Shown here in pieces: positions 1-10,829 of a DNA stretch of 64,000 nt (its first letter is position 1; each line of letters opens with the position of its first letter). A program made the position numbers and the translations under genes. Source of the stretch: Prochilodus magdalenae (taxonomy: Eukaryota > Chordata > Actinopteri > Characiformes > Prochilodontidae); contig JAMWET010000739.1 of assembly GCA_024036415.1 (NCBI GenBank), positions 1 to 64,000 of the forward strand, given 5' to 3'. The notes under the pieces are model-generated. The model was not told where the DNA came from. It did not search any database and saw nothing but the letters and a program-made list of their open reading frames with translations.

Positions 1-660
1 GGGGGGGGAAAAAAGGGGGGGGGAGGGGGGGGGAGGCAGAAAGAAAAGGGAAAAAAGAAAAGGGTGGCGTTTTGGGTGCGGTCGGGGGATGTCGGACGGA
101 TCTGCAAGGTGGGGGGGGGGAGGGGGAGAGGAGCGGGTGGTGGGGGGGGGGGGTAGAGGGGGGGGGGAGGGGAGAAAGGGGGTGGGGGGAAGGAGGGAAA
201 GCGAGTGGGGGGGGAGGAAGGGGAGGGAGGAGGGAGAAACGAGGGGGAGAAGGAAGGACCGGGGAGGGAGAAGAGGGGGGGGGAGGGGAGAGGGGGGAGG
301 GGAGAGGCAAAGGGAGAAGAGGAGGGGGGAGAGGAAGGGAGGGGGGGGGGGGGGGAGGAGGAAAGAGAGGGGAGGGAGAAGGGAGGGGGGGGAAGAAGGG
401 GAAGGGGGGGGAGAGAGGGGTATAGGGGAGGATAGGGGGAGGGAGAGAAAGAGAGGGGGGGGGGAAGAAAGAGAAGGAGGGGGGAAGGGGGGGGGGAGAA
501 GAAAGAGGGAGGAGGAAGGGGAAGGGTTGGGAAGGAAGGAGAAGAAGGGAGGGGGGAAGAAGGTGAGGGGGAGAGGAGAAGTGAAGAGAAAAAAGAGAAG
601 GAGGAAGGTAAAGAGGAAGGGAGAAAGAAAAGATAAAGGGAATGGGTAATGATAAGAGAA
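1..660. repeat. Homopurine G/A low-complexity tract
   Basis: The + strand is almost entirely G and A for about 650 bases, with very few C or T. Runs of eight or more G alternate with GGGA, GGAGA and GAAA blocks. There is no fixed repeat unit. Long open frames rich in Gly, Arg, Glu and Lys cross it only because purine codons contain few stops. Such tracts can form triplex or G-quadruplex structures and are hard to sequence, so this could be true low-complexity DNA or a poorly resolved assembly edge. Confidence 0.9.
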
Positions 661-1299
661 TGAGGTTGTGTGGGGGGGGGGGATAATTAGGGGGTGAGTA
701 GGAACAGTAGTAAAAGGAACATTATGGGAAATGTGTGGTTTCATTGTGGTGTAAACAATAATCAAGCAGCTAAGATTTCTTTAGCATTAAGACCGGACGT
801 TTAAAAAATAAAGATCATCTGATGGCCATGAGATGTACAGCTTTGATGTACAATGACAAAAGTTTCTACACACTTCCATTTATTTTTATTTAGTTATTTA
901 TCCTTTTTCTGTGAATTCTCTACTTCATTGTCCATTGCTAAAACTCCATGTTTGCATGTGCCCACAGCTCTGTATCTCCGATAGAAAAGCACTCCCAGTT
1001 AATCGATGCTCTGCATTTGCAAATCAAGCATAAGGTCACACCCAACTCCAGGTCAGCCAGAGGTGTAATGTGCCCCAGCATGGGCTGCAGAGCAGTAACC
1101 TGTGTTCGCTGACAGTGATGGAGTTTCCTCTATACAACGCCAATTCCAAACTGACGCTGTTAAAATGTAAACAATGTAATAAAAATTGAATGCACTGATT
1201 TATAAATCTAATGATATTTTATTCACATAGACACATATCAGGTTGTGTATGAGATAGTTTAACATTCGGAAAATTGTTCTTTTAAAAAAAATCCTCTAG
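661..1299. other. Intergenic DNA, nothing recognised
   Basis: Ordinary AT-rich sequence follows the purine tract. I see no coding frame with family resemblance, no RNA gene and no clear repeat. Confidence 0.6.
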
Positions 1300-2280
1300 A
1301 ATTTGATAGCAGCAAACTTTTGGAACCTACTATCTACGATTATATAATTCATCAAAGATTTAAAGAATTTGGAGAATCCCTGTGGCAGGAACCAGCCTGA
1401 TGGTCATACTGGATGTTGTGATCTTTGGGCCCTTAGGAGGCACTGCATAAAACAGCAAGTTTTTTACTGGAAATCCCCCACATGGGTCAGCACACTTCCA
1501 AAACCATGTTTGTGAAATCCACAATGCAGTTTAAGCCATATGTCACGGATCCCATGTAACCCTCTTCGTCTCTGTCTGAAGGCCTATGTTAAAAATAGAC
1601 TGAGGCAATGAAAATACTGTTTCTGTGGTCAGATGAATCAAAATTTGAAATCTTTTTGGGAACCACGGATTCTGTGTCCTGCCATCCAGCTTATTATTAA
1701 TTCACAATTCAAAAGCCTGGGCAACTTTCACATCTGGAAAGGCACTATCAATGCTAAACCATATATAGAGGTTTTAGAACAAACATATCTCCCATGTCAG
1801 ACAGATGTCTCCTTCCAGGGGAGGCTTTGCTTACGTCTGCAAGACAATACTAAACCACATACTGTCATCCATCCCAAAAGCATGGTTACAGCAGAAGAGT
1901 CCCAGGAGCTGAATGGCCTGCCTGCTCGACAAGGACCCTTCACTGATAGAAGACATCTGTACCCATGAAATGAAAATCAAGCAAAGAAAACCTAGTACTG
2001 TCGAGCAGCTAGAATCTACTACCTCGACAAGATGGGGACAATAATTCCTCTCACCAAACTCCAGCAATGGTCTCCTCATTTCCCAGACGTTTACAACTTT
2101 GCTTAAAGAAGTGGGAATGCTACATTAATTGTAGACATAGCCCTGTCCCACCGTTTTCAGATGCATTCTGCATTACAGCTCTAAATTGGTTTATAATATC
2201 CACTAAATGGTCAAATGTCTCCCTTTCAACATCTGAGATGTGTTCTCTGTTCTGTTGTGAATACAATATGGCTTATTCCT
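1300..2280 (+). mobile_element. Degenerate Tc1/IS630-like DNA transposon remnant
   Basis: Around 1640-1740 a frame reads as a decayed transposase core, followed at about 1745-1780 by WKGTINAKPYIEVLEQ. At about 1816-1860 FQGRLCLRLQDNTKPH resembles the catalytic QDN-KPH block of fish Tc1-like transposases. At 2067-2110 MVSSFPRRLQLCLKKW resembles their C-terminal end. The blocks lie in different frames with stops between them, so the gene is dead. Upstream DNA (about 1370-1600) and the tail near 2140-2270 resemble the non-coding parts of the same fish element family, as I remember it. I could not find clean terminal inverted repeats. Confidence 0.7.
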
Positions 2281-3599
2281 TTGGGATGAGCTGATGAGGT
2301 TTGTAGTTCAGAGAAAATCCTCCATCATCAGTATTTGACCCTGATGCTTTTGTGGCTATAAAATCCTTGTGTTCCATGATCTAGTTTAAAGATTTAAGAT
2401 GTAGTAAAGAGGGGGACAAACACATTATTAATACATTCCTCAAACTCTATATATATAGTATTTGGACAATACCACAGTATTGCATCATCTCAGTAGCATG
2501 TCATCAGATACAGTTAAAATTCTGCTGTCCATGGTCCTGCAATCTCATCCATGTGGCAGAAATCCCACCAGGGTGTGGTGCTATTTGTGTTGCTGGAATT
2601 CTGGATACTTTTTATGCTATTATTTCGGACAGGCCCAATCAAAGTCTTTGTGATCATGTAAATATATCATGGACTGTCAGAGATGGAATGACAGTGTTTG
2701 GTTTTGAAGTTTTATGAAAGAAGAAGTGAGGGTACTTACAGAGGGAGGTTTTTGGTCTCACAGTTATAGATTTCCAAGATAAGACACCAAACACAAAGGA
2801 AGGTTTCCAGACTCACTCGAGCATGTAGACACTCTTCCCTGTTGTGATACCTGTTTTGCACTGACTTGTAGAACTTACAGGTGATCACTTACAGTGAAGT
2901 GGTGCAAAGAAATGATAGAACTGTTGTTCAGCTCATGGCTGTGATTTTCACTTTGTGTCCCAGGTGCTTGTTGGAGCCACCGGCTTTGCTCTTTTTTTAT
3001 TGGAACTGAGGCACAGTAGGTTAAATGAGGAGAAGCTCTGAGCGACTTCCAGCCCAGAGTCAGCCGAATTTGTGATATTTTTAGCTTCAGTGGGGAAAGT
3101 CTAGTTTCGCTGCTACATCAACATTATCACTCTTTTCTTTTTGGGGGTTACTACTGCAGACCTCATTCAAAGTTTGTGAATGAAGATGTCTCTTTATTGT
3201 ACATAGAACAGATTAGATGACCCATATTCAGAGCAGCTCTACCTCATAGGTAAAGACGAGCAGATGGCTAATAACAAACCAAGAAAGCCCCCATGTCTTA
3301 CCCTGTTCATTTTCTCATGGCTACTCACTGTTAAGTGTAACTCCTAGCATTTTCACAAAATATGAAACAGGTGACTTCAGTCTGAGCTTGTAAACAGTTT
3401 GTCCCCTCTTTTTTGCAGCAGTAGGTTCTACACATCTGGGAAGACAATGTTGAAGCGTTGCTGTGAGGATTTGATTGCATCCAGCAAAAAGATCATTAGT
3501 GAGGTCAGGATGCTGATTAGTTCTGAATCACAAATGACACTCCACCCTCCCCCCTAACATACTCTTAACATACCTAGTCCAGTGAATCTGCTAATTATC
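2281..3599. other. Intergenic DNA, nothing recognised
   Basis: Unique-looking AT-rich sequence. The short open frames here have no recognisable domain and no splice context that I would trust. Confidence 0.5.
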
Positions 3600-3965
3600 A
3601 AACCATTCATGAGTCAAAGTTGTAGTGTTTTGGCAGGAAAGAACAAAAATGTGTAATGCTGGGAATCCTCCAGAACCAGCTTTGGGGACAGCTGTTAAAG
3701 GTATTGGATGGGGCTACAACATTCTAGAGAACACGGTTACACTGCTCTACAACCAAATGCTGGGGGATTTACAACTCTCTGGCTGACGCTTGACTTTGGA
3801 CGAGGTGACCTTATGCTCGTGAGTGGCTCTTCCAGAGTGTCCTGTTGTTTTAGCAGTGCTTCCCTTGGAAAATTTGCAGTTTAACGCCTCAATGATGGAC
3901 TTATGAGAGCAGATGAATTACCTTATTATAAAGGGGTGTCTGCATACTTTTGGACACACAGTGTA
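3600..3965. mobile_element. Non-autonomous Tc1/mariner-type remnant (one end)
   Basis: The segment ends at 3931-3965 in GGGGTGTCTGCATACTTTTG followed by a purine/pyrimidine end finishing GTGTA. This is the typical terminus of a large family of fish Tc1-like elements, which starts TACACTATATGG and reads 'aaaagtatg' inward. The matching left end is not evident, so the left boundary is approximate. There is no transposase frame. It looks like an internally deleted or truncated copy. Confidence 0.6.
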
Positions 3966-4899
3966 TGAATCATATGGCAGAAGATTTCCATGTAAGACCT
4001 GTTGTATCTATCAGGGCTATTTGAACGGTTAAACTGTTATATGTTTTACAGCACATTTAAATGTTATAATAACGCTGGTTGTGTTAATAGGTAAGTCTTA
4101 GACTCATCTTCATTGTTTACTCTCGTTTAAAGGAAGTGGGGAAAAATCTAGCTGACATTTTTATTAACCTGACAGGGCGCACAGTTGAAGACACCGGTGG
4201 CTGGAGAGGCTCTGAGACGGTGTTTGGCGACACCATGCGGCCATCTGTTCAGAGAGTGTTCAGAAGCTAGTGTGGGTATACACTGCTGCCTGCTGCACCG
4301 GTTGAACTTGTCTTGTTAAACGCCTTTTATTCTTTTTAAAAGCTGCATGTTTGATATCCCTTGGCCTCTGAGTGGTTTAATTCCCAGGACACAAACACCT
4401 CCCTATTAATAGGACAGCGTTCCTCTGTCTTTCCAAAGCATACGGTGGAGTGAAACCGGCAGAAACCCCCATGCAAGTCTTATTTTAGTATGAATGGCGT
4501 GCTCGCGCTTCCAGGGCTGAGTTTGCTATGGGAATTTCCTTAGCAATGAGTTTCCAGGAGCAGGGGTTCGCTGAGGTCTGGTGCTCGAAACAGTGCCCCT
4601 AAACAGTGAAAGTGAGGGCTTTGAGACTAGCATGATACACGGTGTACCCTGCACTGAAGCCCCTCCATGGCTCAACGAGTGAGTCCGTCGCGACAGTGGA
4701 GGAGCTACTCCACACAGGAGGTCGCTCCGAGACGCTGGAACAACAAAGCAAGTCCTCATAGACCTGTTTGAAAATCTGTCTGTTTCTGGTTCGTTACAGA
4801 CCGTTTTCATTACGGCACGGCGGTTCGTGTGCTGTGCTGTGCTGTGCTGCGCTGTGTGTGTATATACATATGGGTGTTTGAGAGGACGCAGCAGCGCTG
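3966..4899. other. Intergenic DNA, becoming CpG-rich
   Basis: No gene recognised. Base composition shifts from AT-rich toward CpG-containing DNA after about 4150. A short GCTGT pentamer run lies near 4830-4855. Confidence 0.5.
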
Positions 4900-4944
4900 T
4901 GTGTGATCAGCAGCCATGGACAGTAAAGTGGGAAAACCTAAACG

Positions 4945-4952
4945 TGACGTCA
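4945..4952. promoter_or_regulatory. Full palindromic cAMP-response element
   Basis: TGACGTCA is the consensus CREB/ATF site and lies in CpG-containing DNA. A further TGACG half-site follows about 20 bases downstream. That it is used is inference. Confidence 0.35.
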
Positions 4953-5165
4953 ATGCCTAGTAACTGACGCAGCAACCAGCAGACAAAAAATAAAAACACA
5001 CCGCGAGGCTTAATTAGCGGCGCCTTTTTGCTGTTTATGTGCATGTAAGTGTACGTATGAAGAATTCTGTTGTGTGTATAAGTTATTATCTCTGTCTATC
5101 TCTTTTGGAGCAGCGGATCCGTCCTGAGTTCCCGAGCGAAAGTTGCATGGAGACACACCGCGTAA

Positions 5166-5262
5166 GACGCGTGTAATGAAGAGAATGGAGAGCGAGAGGG
5201 AGAGAGAGAGAGGAGATGGGAGAGAGAGGGAGAGAGAGATAAAGAGGAGAGGGAGAGCGGGA
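5166..5262. repeat. (GA)n-rich purine repeat
   Basis: Interrupted GAGAGA/GGGAGA tract on the + strand, an imperfect microsatellite. Confidence 0.85.
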
Positions 5263-6753
5263 ACAAACCAAACTCAAACACCAAGAGAGATCATAACGGA
5301 TCTCCACCGATCAGTTCTGAGCTGTTTTAGGCAAAAGACAGAGAGGAGGGCTGGTGGTAGGGGAGGGTGGAGGGGAGGGGGGCATTGAGGCAGTTGGTTA
5401 AACCAAAAAAAAAAGAGAGAGAGAAAAAATCACTGCAACGATGCAACGGAGACGACTCGAAGCCCTTGCACGGAGTTGGGGAGGCAAAATTAATGTACAT
5501 TGCATGCACTCCACGTAACGCTCCTGAGCGATGCCTTTGTGAGTGTTTTTTTTTCTTACTGCGAGCTAAAAATAGCATCAGTGTTTGATCGCGCTCCAGA
5601 AATAGGCAGAGGGGGTAACACTTGTATAAAAAGGACTGCAATTCTGAGAAACCTTGGACGTGTTGCTGAGGTTAGCCATGAATCAAAGGCACCATTTGAT
5701 TCTCATCTTTGTGCTTGTGCAATATGGTCACGTTTGGCTGGTTTAAAATATATATGGATGTATGTGTGTGTGATGTGTGCTGTGTGTACGTATGTGTGTT
5801 TCCCTCCTTTCAGCCAGGGCTCGCTGCACCGGTAAGTACACATGCAAAGCGATGTTTGGTTTAACGTACTTATGATTTTGTGTTTGGACGTGTTGCATGT
5901 TGGGGGTTTTTGGTGCATGGATGGTGGTGGGGTTTTGTACACTGTGCCATTCCCGCCACGGAAACGATGCAGACTGGTAAACAAGTCCGTTTTCAAACAA
6001 GTGGCATGGCCTTTCTGTCACTCAAGCTAGTAGATGTTCTCTTCACATGTGCTTTTTCAATGTTTCTCTCAGCTGGACACAGAATAAACACAACCTCTCT
6101 CCCTCTAGAGCAGGAAATCTCTCAAACGCTAAATACGAAAAGCAGTGAGGGGAAAAAGCAAGACCAAACTCATTTGTCTGACGGCGCTGTTGAGCCATTT
6201 TCCCCTCTTTTTCGCTTTCTCTCTCTCTCTCCCCCGCTACAAGCTGAAAGTTCGCGAATGGAAATCCCTCAGAGCAGAAGAACAAGGGGCGATGTTGAGG
6301 TATATGTGTGAAGAGGACGCTAGATAAAGCCGTGAATGAGGAAGATGGAGAGACCGCGAAGTGAAAGAGAGAGACAGAGAAAGAGAGAGAGTTGCAGCAG
6401 AGCCGGCGAGGGGGAAACCCACAGACTGACCACACTCGAGTGCTAAAAAAAACTGAATGTGCAGGGCTTCGACCAGAGACCCCCCCACCGCCCCCCTCCC
6501 CTAAAAATCGCCCATAAAACGTTTTTAGCGGCATCACGGCGCTCCTTCAAAGCCAACTCCAAACGCTAAGCCCAAGTTTGTGCTGCTGTTTGAACAAGGG
6601 AGTTTCTGTGCAGTTTAAAGCTCGAGACAGTGTGGCCACAGGCGGACTCGCTCGGATTTTACTCTTCCGCCCACGTCATTTGCGTTACACACTCTGCTGC
6701 AACAGACTGGCTTTTTCCGTGTCTCGGAGCTGAGCATTTGTTAGCTCTTGTGC

Positions 6754-6754
<1 letters not shown>

Positions 6755-6784
<30 letters not shown>
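6755..6784 (+). repeat. (CAG)10 trinucleotide repeat
   Basis: Ten uninterrupted CAG units. On the + strand one frame would read poly-Ser or poly-Gln and on the - strand poly-Leu. I see no support for translation. Confidence 0.95.
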
Positions 6785-6785
<1 letters not shown>

Positions 6786-8750
6786 CGCTTTGGGGTTGTT
6801 CGGTTCAATCTTAGCGATCCGCCACCCTGCATGCCACACTGCTTTGGCCATACAGGACGCTGCTGTGGCAGATGTGCAACTTTAAGCCTGCAGCGCGCAG
6901 ACTTCACCGAAATTTGGCACCAAAGTCTGCGCTGTGGCGGGAAGAACAGTTGCGCGTTGAAAGGCAGTCGTGACAGAGCGGTCGCTGGCCGGAAACGACT
7001 TGTGCCGGAGGTTTTGCCGTCTTAAACATGACTGCAACCACCGTTTTAGCAGGCGTGCTGCTCTGTGCTCCAGCTCCAATCGCCTTAGCAGTGTTACCAC
7101 GACGCAGCCCTACAGTGAATAGCTAGAGCCTGGAACGGCCAGTGGGCTGCTGGTGATTGTGCGAGCACTGTGGGAAAGAGAGCAACAAGAATAGCAAGCA
7201 AAAAAGCCCGGTCTCGATTACCTTGACCTTTTTTCAGAGTGCACGTGGCTTTCTTTTGTTTAAACGCGCACCCTAAAGCCCAGACATAGCGATATCTTCT
7301 TCAATAATTCACCGGCGGTGGTGTAATTTTAGTGGCAGCGCGGATTTTTCCGAGTCGTGACTGCTATAGTGAGTAATATGCGCGCGTTGGCTGCGTCAGG
7401 AGATGCAGTCGCTGTGCGGTGCAGACGGAAGGGGGAGAAATCGTGACTGACTGGAGACGTCCGCAAATTAAACGACCATCCAATAAAACCCATCCCAATG
7501 GTGGCATCTGGGCGCAATATTTGCACGTTTGTCTCTCTCTAGCCTTAACTCTCTAGCCTTGAGCCACCTCAACCTCCCCTTGCACCAACGAAGACACGAG
7601 AAGAATATCAGTGATTAAGGGAGGGGAGGGGGGATCTTGGTTTGGGATGAGTTCAGACTGGTGTGTGTGTGCGTTTGTGTATGTATGGGAGAGGGGGGGG
7701 GGCGTCCAGATATAGATCGTGACCCTCCCACCTAGTACAGTTTCTTGCATAGAGTTCCAAAAAGGGATTGCCAGAGACTTTTGTGGTGCATTTTGACAAA
7801 TGATTGCTATGATGTGGATTTAGGAGCAGAACTTGGGTAAGTAAAACAATTCAGCTACCAGTAATGTTAGCCTAGAGCAAGTCTCCTATTCTAAAGGAAG
7901 CAACGAGTGTCTGTCCATATCTGGAAGACTTTTATTTTGCTCTGTCTACCCCGATTTACTGGTGGTGGAAAAGTGATAATGATAATGATGATATTAGTAA
8001 TAATAATAGGACTCTAGAGAGAGGAAGGAGTCAGGTTATTGGCGCTGTTGTTTTGTTTTGGTTTGTTTTTGTGTTTGTTGTTGTGGCGTTGCGTTACTAA
8101 TTGACGTCTTGTTATAGAATATGATGTTACAATGTAAACCAGACAAGTACTACTACCATTTAGAATTTAAGGAGGGTGAAGGTCTATAAGTGTTTATGCA
8201 CTGAATATGAGGTATTATAAAGGTAGTTTTTTGTGTGAATAGAGAGAGAGATAGGCAGAAAGATAGAGAGAGAGAGAGAGACCCCCGTGTCCTCACTCAG
8301 TGGTATCAGCCAGTGAACTCTCAGTGGTCATGCAATGAAATTGCTTCAGAAGCCTGTCATGTTGTTGTCGTCGTGTGGAGGGCGAAGTGGTGCTCTCCTC
8401 TCTTGAATTACATGTGCAATATTGGGGGTGCGGGTGGGGGTGTAGATGAGGAGGATGTTTGGAAAAGTGTCGTGTTAATAGTCATTTGTTATCGCTGAGC
8501 ACTGGCTAGGATGCAGTGTTCTCTAGAAGCTCTGTGTCTTTGTGTGTGACCCGCAGTATACCGATTGCAATCTTGAACACACACACAGACGCGCGCTGCG
8601 TTAACACATTGCCATGACGAGCCTCCTCTCCGAGACGTGACTGGACAATAACGTTGGGCTTAAAAACAGCAAACTCTCGCTGTAATCAGACCGTCTTACA
8701 CGGAATTTGTCTGGTCACTTGCGCCAACTAGGATACAATTTGGTTCCCCC

Positions 8751-8752
<2 letters not shown>

Positions 8753-8837
<85 letters not shown>
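8753..8837 (+). repeat. (CT)n microsatellite, about 42 units
   Basis: Perfect CT dinucleotide run about 50 bases upstream of the CCAAT/TATA-like boxes that precede mir-129-2. Its position next to a probable promoter makes it a possible GAGA-type or triplex-forming element; that is inference. Confidence 0.95.
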
Positions 8838-8840
<3 letters not shown>

Positions 8841-8885
8841 TTTTCTCTTTTTTTCAAAAAGGGGGGTCCCTATATGAGCAAGACA

Positions 8886-8990
8886 CCGATTGGTGGATGA
8901 CGATTTTTGTTTGGTCCAATAAGATCCCTCGCTGCTCTCTATTTATTGCGAGCAGATTACAGACTGCTCTCTCCTCACCCAGAGCACTCT
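8886..8990 (+). promoter_or_regulatory. Candidate promoter of pri-mir-129-2
   Basis: Two CCAAT boxes, ATTGG at 8889-8893 and CCAAT at 8916-8920, are followed by TATTTAT at 8940-8946 and then a pyrimidine-rich stretch (8972-9030) suited to initiation. The microRNA hairpin begins about 650 bases downstream on the same strand. The boxes are seen directly; the assignment to the microRNA is inferred from position. Confidence 0.45.
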
Positions 8991-9645
8991 CTCTCCCTCT
9001 CTCCCTCTCCCTCTCTCTCCACTCTCCAGCGGCTCTATCTGCTTAGGTCTCTGCCGAGACGAGATCACGAACCAGGGGGATGTATGGCATTTACAACAGC
9101 AACAACAAAAAAAAAAGAAACGTAGGGAAAAGAAAAAGGAAGACGATGCCGATTTTTTTTCTGTGTATGTGTGTGTTGTGTTTTTATTTTACTGTTATTT
9201 TTGTACTGAGGCTACAGCCCATTCGATGCAGCTCGGTAGGCAGGAACGAGGGAGAAATAGCAGGAAAAGAAACTATGGGAGTGAATTCAGCACCACGGAC
9301 AGCGCTCGCGGGCAGATTACAGGCATTTGGATGTTGGCCGTTCTGAACCCCCCCCCCTCTCTTACCTTCCTACCCCCACCCCTCTCCCCTCCTCCTAAAC
9401 ACCCCCCCCCCCCCCCCCTTCCGTGCTCGGTGAATGTGAATGAGTTGGAATACACTTCAGGCACGGAAAAGGCTTTCAGTGCCCCTCGCTTCGCCGATGT
9501 CTGGACACACGCGCGCGCACGCTCGGCGCGAGATTAGGAATTGAAGGAGAGACCGTGCAGGAGGCACCTGGATGATGCCGCTGCTCTGCTCGATGTCGAT
9601 GGACTTTTAAAAAAGCTGCACCGCGGACTGGCTGCGATCTGCTTC

Positions 9646-9735
9646 TGTCTCTCGCGAATCTTTTTGCGGTCTGGGCTTGCTGTTCATAAGTATCTAGCTG
9701 GGAAGCCCTTACCCCAAAAAGCATTTGCGGAAGGC
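9646..9735 (+). ncRNA. mir129-2: microRNA precursor mir-129-2
   Basis: The 5' arm at 9660-9680 carries the miR-129-5p sequence, with seed TTTTTGC and core GCGGTCTGGGCTTGC. The 3' arm at 9703-9724 carries miR-129-2-3p, with core AAGCCCTTACCCCAAAAAGC. The arms are complementary and separated by a 22-base loop region. The lower stem pairs CTCGCGAATC (9651-9660) with GCATTTGCGG (9721-9730). The 3p sequence identifies the -2 locus rather than mir-129-1. miR-129 is a vertebrate, brain-enriched microRNA. In human MIR129-2 lies just upstream of HSD17B12 on the same strand, as here, which supports orthology. The outer ends are set by analogy with the about 90-nt human precursor. Confidence 0.97.
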
Positions 9736-9741
9736 GCATTC

Positions 9742-10593
9742 AGCGAATTTAACAAGAGGAGAGACTTCACAACAGACTGCCTGGGCTTAAATATATCGTC
9801 ACTATGCAATATTACAAGCTTTATTATTATCATTATTCTCATTATTATTACTATTATTATTATTACTACTACCACTGCGGCTGTTGTTACTGTTATTATT
9901 GTACCTTATTTTTGTTTTTTTGTTTGTTTTTGGTTTTGTTTTGTTGTTTTTTTGTTGTTGTTGTTTCTTTTTCTTTCTCTTTTTTTTTTATGAGAAATGT
10001 CATCTCATGTTGTGAAAAGCTCAACTTCTCCCCTCTCTCAGTCGAGAGTTTTTCTGGCGTCTCCAGTTCGCCCCTGAACACACACACACACACACACACA
10101 CGGCTGCAGAAAAGTCACCCAAACAACATCCCACTTCCACCAACAGGGCTCCAGCAGTCTGCACGTGGGAAAACACAGAGGTCCAATTGGTGTGGGGGGT
10201 GGGGGGGTTGAGGAAGTGGGGGTCCTTTGTATACTATTCAGTTTTGAAATGACCCCACCCCTTTCCCAGCCACGTACAGGTTTCATACTGTTTAGCCACG
10301 CACAACGTCTTCCTAAGTACATTCTGGATTATCAGCATATAGATGACAGGGTGCCAACGTGTGGCACTGCAAGAATCACCGTGAGCCTTTACGTCATGAT
10401 AGAGGCCCTGAGAATACAACGCTCCTCCAGTATTACACCCTCACACACACTCAGGCTCACGGGCAGTTGTAACACCACCATGAGATTTCGACTCCCCTTC
10501 ATTCAGGGACTCCACATACGGCCCATAATAAAGATTCTGATACCTGCAGGCAAATAACACATAACTATACAGAGAGCCAAGGAGGCCACTTTC
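9742..10593. other. Downstream flank of mir-129-2, low-complexity then unique
   Basis: Positions 9815-9905 are (ATT)/(TAT)-rich and 9906-9990 are T-rich with GTTTT blocks. A short (AC)11 run lies at 10079-10100. The rest is unique sequence with no gene that I recognise. It may be part of the primary microRNA transcript. Confidence 0.5.
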
Positions 10594-10750
<157 letters not shown>

Positions 10751-10811
10751 ATATATCATGTCCACAAGACGTGGTCTCAACGTGTCTGAGTACGAGATCC
10801 AGCACTTACGT

Positions 10812-10829
10812 AACTCGTAGCTACGAGTT
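10812..10829. other. 18-bp perfect palindrome
   Basis: AACTCGTAGCTACGAGTT equals its own reverse complement. It lies about 60 bases after the long TG repeat. Function unknown. Confidence 0.8.

Larger units (their letters stand above)
4900..8752 (+). other. CpG-rich region, possible 5' part of the mir-129-2 host transcript
   Basis: This stretch is richer in CpG than the rest of the left half and holds purine repeats, a CAG run and a full CRE. Two strong splice-donor matches occur on the + strand: GGTAAGT at 5831-5837 and GGTAAGT at 7836-7842. They could close non-coding exons of a transcript leading toward the microRNA at 9.7 kb. Several open frames of 100-160 codons exist on both strands, but they overlap each other, are low-complexity or serine-rich, and resemble nothing I know. 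I do not call any of them a protein gene. Confidence 0.35.

Noticed and set aside
72..649. Gly/Arg/Glu-rich open frames of 76-186 codons
   Set aside because: They are translations of a purine-only tract in several overlapping frames, with no domain and no splice or promoter context.
5880..7025. Open frames of 131-164 codons on both strands in CpG-rich DNA
   Set aside because: Frames overlap on opposite strands, include CAG-repeat polyserine or polyleucine, and resemble no protein family. CpG-rich DNA commonly gives such frames.
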